Shown here: positions 1 to 7,774 of the stretch, in pieces | Layout: every line of letters starts with the position of its first letter | How positions within the stretch are numbered: the stretch's first letter is position 1 | From: Deltaproteobacteria bacterium RIFOXYD12_FULL_56_24 | GTDB taxonomy: Bacteria; Desulfobacterota; Desulfobulbia; Desulfobulbales; Desulfurivibrionaceae | Direction of reading: 5' to 3' | Assembly: GCA_001799285.1 (NCBI GenBank) | Contig: MGTD01000009.1 | Span: 1-62,691 of the forward strand | Length of the DNA stretch: 62,691 nucleotides | Made by a program: the position numbers and the translations under genes | The notes under the pieces: generated by a model | What the model was told of the DNA's origin: nothing | Databases searched by the model: none | Seen by the model: the letters and a program-made list of their open reading frames with translations, nothing else

Positions 1-162
1 CTCCCTGCTTTTTTTATCCAACCCTATATCCAACCTTCAAGGGATAATAGAATGAAAAAAGAGGAAAAACAATATCAATAAAGACAAACAGTCAACTGCC
101 TGTAATTACGAGAGAGTTACAGAAAATGTTGGCTTTGCAAACAGTTAACTAGCATAACCATG

Positions 163-213
163 TCCGGCCTTCGAAGCCGGGAGTCGGGGGTTCGAATCCC
201 TCCGGGCGCACCA
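163..213 (+). other. 3' fragment of a tRNA-Arg(TCG) gene, probable attachment-site scar
   Basis: The stretch folds as an anticodon arm (CCGGC/GCCGG closing a CTTCGAA loop, anticodon TCG), a short variable loop, a T arm with the TTCGAAT loop and the 3' acceptor strand CGGGCGC-A-CCA. No matching 5' acceptor strand (GCGCCCG) or D arm lies upstream, where the DNA is AT-rich. It is therefore only the 3' half of a tRNA. Such halves are typically left or copied when an integrative element recombines at a tRNA 3' end. No integrase is present in the window, so the element or the intact tRNA would lie to the left. Confidence 0.75.
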
Positions 214-221
214 ATAAAATC

Positions 222-255
222 AATGGGTTAGCGAGATTTTCGCTAACCCATTTTT
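222..255 (+). terminator. Rho-independent terminator after the tRNA fragment
   Basis: A perfect 13-bp inverted repeat (222-234 with 240-252, 5-nt loop) is followed by a T run. It lies 8 bp after the CCA end of the tRNA fragment, as expected for the terminator of the original tRNA transcript. Confidence 0.8.
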
Positions 256-394
256 CTTGGTAAATTACCTGTTTTTGTCCTATTCATTGTCTCAAGGATT
301 TCATGTTGTCACACTCGGCATTTATTTGAGTGTCGGGGTTGGCCAAAAAAGACATTGACCTCAATAAAATTATAAAAAAATGGAAATTGATGCC

Positions 395-1345
395 ATGAAG
401 CGCATATCTGCAATGTTGTTTGCCCTAACAACTCTCCTGTTACCCCTGCCGGCAACAGCAAGCATCTATCCGCCTCCCGCACCGGTTTCTGTCGAACTGA
501 GACTGATTGAGCCAAACCCGAGGCCTGGGCTGGTGAAGGTGGTTGATCCCGATAACGGCGAGGCCATCTATTTGCACAAAACCGCGATCATCAATACCGC
601 TCAGATCATAAACGCAAAAGTTATCATCGATATCCTCGATGATTTTCAAGTTGAAATCACCCTCAATCCCGAAGCTGCAAAAAAATTACATACCTTTACC
701 AAGGCGAATATCACGAGAAAACTGGCAACGCTGGTTGACGGCAAGGTTGTTGACGTTGCGTCCATCCGCGAGCCGATAACCTCCGGCATCTGCCAGTTCA
801 GGGCAGCCACACGCCAGGAGGCTGATAGAATCGTGCAAGGGATTGCCACGCCGCTGCCGTCAAGGCTGGGCTTGCCACCGGAGGAGATTGCCCGCGCTTA
901 CTTTACGGCGCTCCGGGATCGGGGGATGCCGATTGTTGTGGAATTCATGCACGAAGGCGAGTTGGCGAAATTTAAGGATGTATTCATCGCGTTAATGGAA
1001 AAGGAGGCTGCCAAGGGCAAGCGGGAGTTTGTTTCCGGTCTGTTCGGCGAACAGGCTACCCTGGCGGAAGTCAAGGCACTCTCCCCAAAGGAGTTCATGT
1101 CCTCCTTCATGCAAAAGGCTTCGCTGATGATATCAAACATGGGTTTCACCTTCGAGAAACTTGAGGTGCTCGGCTTTGTTCCCGAAGGGGATATGGCGCA
1201 TGTCGTCGCCAGGATAGAGGTCGGATTGTGGCCGGCGGCGATAAAGAGAATGGACGTCATCAGCATGAAACGGGACGGCGACGAATGGAAGCTGATGCTG
1301 ACCAAGGAGTTTGACGGTTTGCTACTGATGATACAGAGCAAATAG
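395..1345 (+). CDS. Secreted protein with a SecDF P1-head-like domain
   Basis: Predicted 316-residue exported protein. It starts MKR followed by a hydrophobic stretch and ATA-S, a typical signal peptide. An ATG at 380 is in frame, but only the ATG at 395 has a GGA about 10 bp upstream, so 395 is preferred. Residues about 55-145 resemble the P1 'head' subdomain of SecD/SecF: a paired strand-turn pattern, a 'LVDGKVVDVASI' strand and an 'EPITSGICQF' motif, here without any SecD membrane part. The remaining 170 residues are a separate alpha/beta region with no family I can name. It precedes two membrane protein genes on the same strand. A stand-alone P1 head suggests a periplasmic substrate-holding or enzyme-inhibiting role, which is inference. 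Confidence 0.75.
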   Translation: MKRISAMLFALTTLLLPLPATASIYPPPAPVSVELRLIEPNPRPGLVKVVDPDNGEAIYLHKTAIINTAQIINAKVIIDILDDFQVEITLNPEAAKKLHTFTKANITRKLATLVDGKVVDVASIREPITSGICQFRAATRQEADRIVQGIATPLPSRLGLPPEEIARAYFTALRDRGMPIVVEFMHEGELAKFKDVFIALMEKEAAKGKREFVSGLFGEQATLAEVKALSPKEFMSSFMQKASLMISNMGFTFEKLEVLGFVPEGDMAHVVARIEVGLWPAAIKRMDVISMKRDGDEWKLMLTKEFDGLLLMIQSK

Positions 1346-1357
1346 CGTCTACTTGGC

Positions 1358-1981
1358 ATGCTGATCACGCAAGATATATTTTTGACGATGGTGCTGGCCG
1401 CTTTTGTGCTGGTGTTTGGACCGGTGATTGGCGGCATCGTTTGGATAAACCGTCATGCGATCTGGTACCGCAGCCTGAGTGGAATCCGGCAGTTGGCTTT
1501 GCCTCTCGCGCTCGTTGCGTGGATGTTTTTGCTCGGTGTTACCCTACTGAACTATCGCGCTTGGATTGATGTGGCCGATGTCTGGGTGATCCGGGACACG
1601 AAGGGCGGTATCGCAAAAGAGGATATGACGCTGATGGGTTCTGCAAGCTATGTCTTCGCCGATGGTAGACCCGTGAAGATCGTTGCGGATAAAGCGCGTT
1701 ATCGGATGATTATCAACGACTCCAGCCGTCCCCTCAGGAAGATAACCCACATTTACGGGACATGCACATCCGCTTCGCCCTACACGCTGGGCACCATTCT
1801 TGGCATGGAACCCGACTTCGATATTCCCCACGGCACGATCAGCGACAACCCTCCCGGCGGACAGTTCGGGAGCGGCACTCAACCGCCGAAAGAAATTACG
1901 ATCCAACTGCCACGCCCGGATTATTTCCCCCGATGCGAGAGCCTCAACTGGTATTTTCCTGCGGAAGGCAAAACGCCATGA
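1358..1981 (+). CDS. Membrane protein of unknown function
   Basis: 207 residues. Two hydrophobic helices near the N-terminus (about residues 8-28 and 45-65) precede an extracytoplasmic domain containing three cysteines (GTCTS around residue 136 and PRCESL near the C-terminus). No family recognised. It starts 12 bp after the previous stop and its own stop overlaps the next start in an ATGA, so the three genes form one transcription unit. It probably has a surface or periplasmic domain anchored at the N-terminus. Confidence 0.65.
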   Translation: MLITQDIFLTMVLAAFVLVFGPVIGGIVWINRHAIWYRSLSGIRQLALPLALVAWMFLLGVTLLNYRAWIDVADVWVIRDTKGGIAKEDMTLMGSASYVFADGRPVKIVADKARYRMIINDSSRPLRKITHIYGTCTSASPYTLGTILGMEPDFDIPHGTISDNPPGGQFGSGTQPPKEITIQLPRPDYFPRCESLNWYFPAEGKTP

Positions 1982-2664
1982 TCGACAAGACGCTCCGCGC
2001 CAACTTGGCTTTGGGTATTCTCGGTGTCGCTATCGTCGGTTTTAGCGGCGCCGCTTTATTTGAGTTTGGCAGTGAAATCGTTGGTCCGCTTTTTGCCACT
2101 TTGCGGGTGGAATCGGTCGCCGGCCTGGCAGGTGAGAATCGTACCATCGAAGCCGAAGTAACCGGCGTTGTCGATGCCGAACGAATTCTGGTCGAGAAAA
2201 CCACCTCGCGCCTCTATGGCAATGAAGCCGCCTGGCACAAGTATTACTACGCCGTCTTTGACCAAACCAGGATGATCGGTGTTTACGTTTATAGCGATCT
2301 TGTCCCGGACGAATTTGTACGCCACTACGGCAAAGGGGTGGTGGTTTTACATGGCATCTGGGAAGAGATGCCGCGCGATATTCGTCTCCAGGAGCCGATG
2401 AATCGTGTCGGCGAGCAGATGCGCGAGCTCGTGGGGCGCGGGGTGGCAATGGGACAGGCGGAAGAGATCTTGTCGCGCCTGACGTCCTTTGCCCAGCGCA
2501 ATCCTCTGCGTATCGATCGCAGGCTGAACTTGCAACCTGCGCGCTGGAAGCTGGAAAAGGCGGTCACCTTAGCGACGATGGCATTTTTCTTTGTCGTCGG
2601 CATCGCCATGGTTTGGACCGCTGTCAGACGGCAGGTGCGCCGCGATAAGACGTGTCATAACTAA
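1978..2664 (+). CDS. Membrane protein of unknown function, two-helix topology
   Basis: 228 residues. The start is the ATG inside the ATGA overlap with the preceding gene; the longer in-frame extension upstream overlaps that gene and is not credible. One transmembrane helix lies at about residues 8-28 and a second near the C-terminus (about residues 195-216), followed by a short Arg-rich cytoplasmic tail. The central extracytoplasmic part has a beta-rich start ('TIEAEVTGVVDAERILV'). The topology resembles DUF3592-type proteins, but I cannot assign it. Translational coupling implies it works with the 1358-1981 product. Confidence 0.65.
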   Translation: MIDKTLRANLALGILGVAIVGFSGAALFEFGSEIVGPLFATLRVESVAGLAGENRTIEAEVTGVVDAERILVEKTTSRLYGNEAAWHKYYYAVFDQTRMIGVYVYSDLVPDEFVRHYGKGVVVLHGIWEEMPRDIRLQEPMNRVGEQMRELVGRGVAMGQAEEILSRLTSFAQRNPLRIDRRLNLQPARWKLEKAVTLATMAFFFVVGIAMVWTAVRRQVRRDKTCHN

Positions 2665-2756
2665 AAGATTATTGCCGTCAACGGTTAAAATCATACGTGC
2701 ATAAAACGATCGCAATGAATTTACCGCAAAATTTGGACTTGACCGTGCGTGGCCGG

Positions 2757-3680
2757 TCATGCCTGCAATAGTTGGGTGGCCAGGGTGTGGATGTAAGTCC
2801 GTAGCTCAGGGTAGGTGTTGGTGGCGTCGATCTGCCTGCGGATGGCCGGACCAGTGCTTGTGCCGCGAAAGTATTTCCAGGCATGATTTCTGATCTTGGA
2901 GAGACCTGGTTGTGGCCCAAGGTGGGTCTCGGCCAGTTCAAGATGGCGGAGCAGTGCCTTGATTCGGTAAGCCATGGAAGGCTGTTGATTAACCGCTTCG
3001 GAAAAGATCCAGGGTGCGCCCAGAGCGGCTCGACCGATCATCACTCCGGCGCAGCCGAGTTTTTTAAGCAGAGCCTGGCCTTGTTCATGGGAGGTAATGT
3101 CTCCGTTAGCAAAAACCGGGATAGACACGTTTGCCATAGTTTGCTCTATTACCAGATGGTCAATGGGCCCGGTGAAACCGTCGCTTAAGGTGCGGGCATG
3201 GATGGCAATGGCCTGCGCTCCTGCACCTTCTGCGATTCTGGCAATCTTCGGTGCGGTAATGAGGTGCTGGTTCCAGCCCGCGCGGATTTTGACCGTTACC
3301 GGCTTTGCGGAATTTTTGCAAACAGCGGTGATAATTTTTTCAGCCAGGCGCGGGTTTTTCATTAAGGCAGCTCCGGCGCCGGTCTGGACAATTTTTTCCA
3401 TGGGGCAGCCCATGTTGATATCGATACCGGCAACAGGATGTTCGGAAAGGATTGCCGCAGCCTTTCCCATGGTTTCTGGATCGCTGCCGTAAAGCTGCAT
3501 GATTACTGGCTGTTCTGCAGCATTGGTCCGGAGCAGCTCCAGGCAGTCTGGCTTTTGCGCCACCAGGGCATGGCTGTCGATCATCTCGGAATAGCAGAGA
3601 TCTGCGCCATATTCTTTGCAGAGCAGGCGGAAAGGCAGGTCGGTACAACCAGCCATTGGTGCCAGAATAAAAATTTTCAT
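2757..3680 (-). CDS. dus: tRNA-dihydrouridine synthase
   Basis: Flavoenzyme reducing specific uridines of tRNA to dihydrouridine. The 307-residue product opens with ILAPMAGCTDLPFR, the FMN-binding start of the TIM barrel, and carries GIDINMGCP with the catalytic cysteine. It also has KIRAGW, IAIHART, FANGDI and GVMIGRAALGAPWIF, all Dus hallmarks. The start at 3680 is chosen because the Dus fold begins a few residues later; the open frame extends to 3812, but that extension does not look like protein. It is a single gene. Which Dus class (A, B or C) cannot be settled by eye; it looks closest to DusB-like bacterial enzymes. Confidence 0.93.
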   Translation of the reverse strand: MKIFILAPMAGCTDLPFRLLCKEYGADLCYSEMIDSHALVAQKPDCLELLRTNAAEQPVIMQLYGSDPETMGKAAAILSEHPVAGIDINMGCPMEKIVQTGAGAALMKNPRLAEKIITAVCKNSAKPVTVKIRAGWNQHLITAPKIARIAEGAGAQAIAIHARTLSDGFTGPIDHLVIEQTMANVSIPVFANGDITSHEQGQALLKKLGCAGVMIGRAALGAPWIFSEAVNQQPSMAYRIKALLRHLELAETHLGPQPGLSKIRNHAWKYFRGTSTGPAIRRQIDATNTYPELRTYIHTLATQLLQA

Positions 3681-3813
3681 GGGGTGTGCTATAAACCGAA
3701 CCCCCTTGCCGGGTTCGGGGAGGTTGGCTGCGGAGTCTTTATTGGTGGGCAAGGCGCCGACGGCCACAGGGAGCGCAATATATCTGGCTTTGGCGCATAG
3801 TGCAAACAGCAAA

Positions 3814-3853
3814 AAAAAGAAGATCGACTTTCGAAAAAGCCGACCTTCTTTTT
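3814..3853. terminator. Candidate bidirectional hairpin upstream of dus
   Basis: AAAAAGAAG (3814-3822) pairs with CTTCTTTTT (3845-3853), with further partial pairing of GCCGA against TCGAC inside. T runs flank it on both strands, so it could terminate transcription in either direction. No clear gene ends into it, so the role is uncertain. Confidence 0.45.
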
Positions 3854-3856
3854 AAG

Positions 3857-4403
3857 GAGAAAGGAGATAAGAGTTATTTGTATGGTATAGCAATAAGTGT
3901 GCCAAGGCTTACCATTTTTAAGATGGGAGCCTTTCTCAGGAACCATGGGCTTTTTGGGATGGTGTCCAGAAAAGAAAAAACCGGCAGGATACAAAATTTT
4001 GAACAGACATGCCTGGATTGGAGAAGTTATTTTTGGTTTTATGTTTTAATTCCGAAGTGTTAAATGGTTGCAAGTTTGTTTTGTACCGATCAGAGAAGAT
4101 GTTTTTTGTGGTAATAGCATTAAAATGCTTTAAAAACGGCAGGTTGGATGATATTTTGCCGAAGTTGGTACAAAAAATCATACAATCTCGCGGGAAAAAT
4201 CTGGGGCGGGAAGAAGGTCTGCGCCACTGTTTCCCCTGGCGGCGAAATGGGGCGAAACCTTCAGGTTCTTTGGGGCGGTCAATCCTTGCCGTCACCACTG
4301 ATGGCAACCAGCGGTCAGGTGAGAAAATATGTGGTAAAAAAATCAGGAGTAGACGATATAATATAAACCCTGTTGATTTGGATGTTAGATGCTCCGTTTG
4401 AAA
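3857..4403. other. Long non-coding gap, no gene recognised
   Basis: AT-rich sequence without a convincing coding region; the short open frames lack family features and ribosome sites. A GC-rich island at about 4195-4330 contains several complementary G and C runs and could be a structured RNA leader, but it matches no riboswitch or small RNA consensus I know. Confidence 0.4.
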
Positions 4404-4518
4404 ACAATCTTGATGGTCTCGTAATAAGGGAAAAAGGTCACAGGTCCGAGACGCAAAATCAAGTGGTTACGCAGCGACAACCGTTGTAATCGCGGCTTTT
4501 TGCGATTTCAATAATCTT
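4404..4518 (+). repeat. Copy 1 of a ~115-bp dispersed repeat (inverted copy at 15911-16026)
   Basis: The stretch beginning AATCTTGATGGTCTCGTAA and ending GATTTCAATAATCTT is closely matched by the reverse complement of 15911-16026, including CGTTGTAATCG and GGCTTTTT in the middle. This copy lies immediately upstream of the chemoreceptor gene; the other lies upstream of the PilZ gene. Confidence 0.7.
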
Positions 4519-4563
4519 CGTCGTTAACAATGGTTTAATGATGCACACGCATGAGGAACAGCT

Positions 4564-6057
4564 ATGAAAAAATGGTTTGAGAGCCTGAGTCTGCGGGTAA
4601 AGCTTTTTCTGCTCGTTGGTTTTGTCGGACTGTCCATGGTGTCAAGTGTGGTGATCGCCCAGTTCATCATCCATCGGGTGCAGATCGGGGGTGAGATGTA
4701 CGCCGGTATCGAGCGGAAGATGGCCTATACCGACAATCTTGCCCGAACCCGTCTTAACCTCGTCCACCTCAACAGCATGGTCAAGGATCAGCTTGTGGAA
4801 TATGATCCTGATTCCCTGGGCGGCATTAATAACACCGGCAAGAGGTTTGAGGAGGCCATTGCCGAAATGCAGGGGAATCTTGTCAATCCCGGCGGCAATA
4901 AACTGTATTGCGGCTCATGCCACGCGGTGGAGCTTGCCTCGGCGGTGCAGGCTTCCTATGACGATCTGGCTTCCTCCTGGCCGAAGATGGCCGAGCTCAT
5001 CCACAAAACGATCCTGCCCTCCCTGGAAAAAGGGGACAAGGCCGCGGCCCATGAGGTCTTTGACGGAGAATTTTTTGACAGCTATTCCGGCCTGATGACA
5101 AGCAGCAAGGCGGCGGTTGACGAACTGCGGGGAGGGACGGAGGCTGCCAAGGCAGAGGCCATGGACGAGGTGAAGAGGTTCGGGACTTTTTTTATCGTTG
5201 GCGGGAGTATTTCTCTGCTGGCCGTTTTTCTGTTCGCCTTTTTTATCGTGCAGATGCTGGTTAGAGCCATCAAGGCCATTGTCGACGAGCTGGATGAGAG
5301 CGCCGACCGGATCTCCGAAGAGTCACGGGCCACGGCCAGCGTCTCCCATGTAGTGGCGGAAATGGCTTCGGAGATGGCGGCATCGCTGGAGGAGACCAGT
5401 GCTTCCCTGGAAGAGATCACCGCCATGGTCCAGCAGAATGACAGCAATTCCGCCGAGGCCAATTCCGGGATGAAGCATAATGATGCAATTGGCTCCAGGG
5501 CAAACGCCAATGTGGCGGCCATGCAGAGCTCCATGCAGAACATTAAAAAGGACAGTGACGCCATCGCCTCGATCATTCGGGAGATTGAGGCGATCGCCTT
5601 CCAGACCAATCTCCTCGCCTTGAATGCGGCGGTGGAAGCGGCCAGGGCCGGCGTCCAGGGCGCGGGCTTCGCCGTGGTTGCCGATGAGGTGCGCAATCTT
5701 GCCCAACGCACCGCTCAATCGGCAAGAAACTCCAGCGATCTGATTGAACGAGCCATAGGCAATGTCAATGATGGCCTGAGCAAGGTGAATGAGGTTGTGG
5801 CGGAATCCCAGGATGTGGTGGCGGGCTCGCGCAAGGTGGCTGTTCTGGTGGCAGAGATTGCCACCGCCTCCCGGGAGCAGACCCTGGGAGTTCTCCAGAT
5901 CAACAAGGCTGTAACCGAGATGGACACCGGCACCCAGCAGATGGCGGCTAATGCCGAGGAGCTGGCCGCGGCCTCCGAGGCGGTTACCGCCCAGACCATG
6001 ATGCTCCGCGATAATATCGGGCATCTTACCCGGCTGGTTGAGGGGGGAAAAGCATAA
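4564..6057 (+). CDS. Methyl-accepting chemotaxis protein with a haem-binding CxxCH sensor
   Basis: 497 residues. TM1 spans about residues 12-35 and TM2 about 208-233; the periplasmic part between them carries CGSCH at 116-120, the motif for covalent c-type haem. The cytoplasmic part has the conserved MCP tip ([18 protein letters not shown] followed by [15 protein letters not shown]). No clear HAMP domain follows TM2, although a helical linker is present. A haem in the sensor points to sensing redox state, oxygen or nitric oxide, as in c-type haem chemoreceptors of Geobacter; the ligand is inference. Upstream are a long leader and the 4404-4518 repeat; downstream is a good terminator. Confidence 0.93.
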   Translation: MKKWFESLSLRVKLFLLVGFVGLSMVSSVVIAQFIIHRVQIGGEMYAGIERKMAYTDNLARTRLNLVHLNSMVKDQLVEYDPDSLGGINNTGKRFEEAIAEMQGNLVNPGGNKLYCGSCHAVELASAVQASYDDLASSWPKMAELIHKTILPSLEKGDKAAAHEVFDGEFFDSYSGLMTSSKAAVDELRGGTEAAKAEAMDEVKRFGTFFIVGGSISLLAVFLFAFFIVQMLVRAIKAIVDELDESADRISEESRATASVSHVVAEMASEMAASLEETSASLEEITAMVQQNDSNSAEANSGMKHNDAIGSRANANVAAMQSSMQNIKKDSDAIASIIREIEAIAFQTNLLALNAAVEAARAGVQGAGFAVVADEVRNLAQRTAQSARNSSDLIERAIGNVNDGLSKVNEVVAESQDVVAGSRKVAVLVAEIATASREQTLGVLQINKAVTEMDTGTQQMAANAEELAAASEAVTAQTMMLRDNIGHLTRLVEGGKA

Positions 6058-6114
6058 CACGGAGGACCGGGCCGGTTTGCCTTGTCTGAAGAACCCTTGG
6101 AATTGCAAGTTTAT

Positions 6115-6147
6115 GAAGAGGCCGCTCCGGCATGGTGCGGCCTCTTC
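6115..6147 (+). terminator. Terminator of the chemoreceptor gene
   Basis: Perfect 11-bp inverted repeat GAAGAGGCCGC / GCGGCCTCTTC followed by TGTGT. Its 3' end overlaps the target duplication of the mobile element inserted at 6151. Confidence 0.75.
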
Positions 6148-6150
6148 TGT

Positions 6151-6330
6151 GTAAGCAATCACAGGGCACCACATGTTGTCGGCACTTCTGCCGACGATTG
6201 ACAGCGGCGATCGGTCCGGCTCACGTACAAAAGTACGCATCGCCGTCCCGCTTGCCGCAACCTGCGGCACCCTGTGACCGCTTATTCCGTGGTTATTTGA
6301 CCTTTGTGGGTTAACCCCGTGATCGGTTAC
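6151..6330 (+). mobile_element. Palindromic IS66-type MITE, copy A
   Basis: 180-bp non-coding element starting GTAAGCAATCACAGG and ending GTGATCGGTTAC. Perfect 8-bp direct repeats TCTTCTGT flank it (6143-6150 and 6331-6338). Internally a long hairpin (left arm from 6151, right arm ending in ACCGCTTA at about 6284) is followed by a ~45-bp spacer and a second inverted end. GTAA termini with an 8-bp target duplication are the signature of IS66-family transposition. No transposase is encoded. It lies between the chemoreceptor terminator and glk. Confidence 0.88.
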
Positions 6331-6395
6331 TCTTCTGTTAGAGCAGAGCAGTTTGGGGCGAAAACTGGTTTTCACCCCCTGTTAGGGAGAGGAAA

Positions 6396-7400
6396 ATGGG
6401 CTGTTTTCTGGCGGGAGATCTGGGGGGGACAAAAGCAATCCTGGCCCTGTATGTCACAACAGGGCATGGTTATGCCTTGGTCAGGGAGCAGCGCTTTGCC
6501 TGCAGCGATTATGACGATTTTTCCGGAGTAATTGCGGAGTTTCTGCGTGGCTCTGAGCCGCATCCCCAAACGGCCGCCTTTGGCGTGGCCGGGCCGGTTG
6601 CGGGCGGGAGGGCCAGGATGACCAACCTGGGCTGGCTCCTTGACCAGGAGGTCTTGCAGGAACAGTTTCAGCTGGCCGAGGTAATCTTGTTGAACGACTT
6701 GGTTGCGGTGGCCCAGGCGGTGTCGATTTTACCGCCGGAAGATCTCCTGGTGGTCAATGCCGGCACGGTGGCGCCCCAAGGGAGCAGGGCGGTTATTGCG
6801 CCGGGGACAGGGCTGGGCGAGGCCTATCTCTGCTGGAATGGCACGGACTACACACCGTTTCCGTCGGAGGGGGGGCATGCCGATTTTGCCCCAACCTCGG
6901 AGTTGGAGCAAGGGCTGCTTTCTTTTTTGCGGGCGGCACACGACCATGTCAGCTACGAGCTGGTCTGTTCTGGAAAAGGAATCCCGAATATCTATCGCTA
7001 CCTGACCCAAGGGGCAGGGATGAGGGTTCCTCCGGCTTTTCAGGAGGCGTTGGCTGCGGCCCCGGATTTTAACCCGGTTCTCCTGGGCCAGGCCCTGGCG
7101 AAAGAAGGCGAAGTCGCCCGCCTGACCCTGGAGATCTTTTTTTCTGTCCTGGCGGCCGAAGCCGGAAACATGGCGCTCAAGTTTCTCTCAACCGGGGGGC
7201 TCTATCTGGGCGGCGGCATGCTGCCTCGCCTTCTTTCCGTCTTTGATGCCAAGAGATTCATGGAGCGCTTTGCAGGCAAAGGGCGCATGGCTGGGATTCT
7301 TTCCTCCATCCCGGTCAGGATCATCACCACCGACAATGCGGGTCTCAATGGTGCGGCCTTGATCGCCTTTCGGGCATTAGAGAAACATCAGACAAGGTAG
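6396..7400 (+). CDS. glk: Glucokinase
   Basis: ATP-dependent phosphorylation of glucose to glucose 6-phosphate in the cytosol. 334 residues, the usual length of proteobacterial glucokinases. The N-terminal phosphate-binding loop reads LAGDLGGTKAILAL; NDLVAVAQAV, APGTGLGEAYL and SEGGHADFAP are the characteristic glucose-binding stretches, and GGLYLGGGMLPRL is the C-terminal adenosine motif. An AGGGAGAGGA ribosome site precedes the ATG. Upstream is the IS66-type element; ackA-pta lie downstream on the opposite strand. Confidence 0.93.
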   Translation: MGCFLAGDLGGTKAILALYVTTGHGYALVREQRFACSDYDDFSGVIAEFLRGSEPHPQTAAFGVAGPVAGGRARMTNLGWLLDQEVLQEQFQLAEVILLNDLVAVAQAVSILPPEDLLVVNAGTVAPQGSRAVIAPGTGLGEAYLCWNGTDYTPFPSEGGHADFAPTSELEQGLLSFLRAAHDHVSYELVCSGKGIPNIYRYLTQGAGMRVPPAFQEALAAAPDFNPVLLGQALAKEGEVARLTLEIFFSVLAAEAGNMALKFLSTGGLYLGGGMLPRLLSVFDAKRFMERFAGKGRMAGILSSIPVRIITTDNAGLNGAALIAFRALEKHQTR

Positions 7401-7414
7401 GCACATGTCATTAG

Positions 7415-7450
7415 GGGCTGTTAATGAATAAAATCATTTACAGCCCTTTA
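7415..7450 (+). terminator. Candidate terminator of glk
   Basis: GGGCTGTTAATGA (7415-7427) pairs with TCATTTACAGCCC (7434-7446) with a single mismatch, followed by TTTA. Confidence 0.6.
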
Positions 7451-7484
7451 TGCCGCTCAGGTCATTTTCAAATCGAGGTTATTT

Positions 7485-7691
7485 ATGAACCACGGCTTAC
7501 GGGATCTGGCACGGGAACTCTATCGGGCGCAGCAGCAGGTGGACCGGCTGGAAAAGCTTCTGCTTTCCGCGACCCCGGAGGAGGAGATGGCGATCCAAAA
7601 CGAGCTGGAGGAGGCGCGGGTTGAACGCCGGCAACTCCAGAAAATTATTGATGGCCGCAAGGATTCTTCTCCGTTGCCAAGGAAATTCTGA
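7485..7691 (+). CDS. Small coiled-coil protein of unknown function
   Basis: 68 residues, almost entirely charged amphipathic helix (leucine/aliphatic heptads from residues 5 to 57, high Glu/Arg/Gln), with a short basic tail. A GAGGT about 8 bp upstream supports the ATG. No family recognised. It lies in the short gap between glk and the convergent ackA; short coiled-coil proteins of this kind are common hypothetical genes in Desulfobacterota. Confidence 0.6.
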   Translation: MNHGLRDLARELYRAQQQVDRLEKLLLSATPEEEMAIQNELEEARVERRQLQKIIDGRKDSSPLPRKF

Positions 7692-7774
7692 TTCGCTTCG
7701 ACCTGCAAATTGTCCCACATTTTGCGCGATTATCAGCCTGAAACCTTCAGCATTCAGCTTTCAGCCTTCAGCCT

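Noticed and set aside
163-213. Complete tRNA gene, including a selenocysteine tRNA
   Set aside because: No 5' acceptor strand or D arm exists upstream, the anticodon loop reads TCG rather than TCA, and there is no long variable arm.
4195-4330. Cobalamin, Moco or c-di-GMP riboswitch before the chemoreceptor gene
   Set aside because: GCCACTG and GGTCAGG fragments are present, but the remaining consensus blocks of those riboswitches are not.
3936-4401. Short open frames on both strands in the gap before the chemoreceptor gene
   Set aside because: No ribosome sites, no family features and unusual residue composition.
5323-6375. 350-codon minus-strand frame over the chemoreceptor gene
   Set aside because: It is a shadow of the chemoreceptor plus the translated palindromic element at 6151; only the element part resembles the insert in the methyltransferase.
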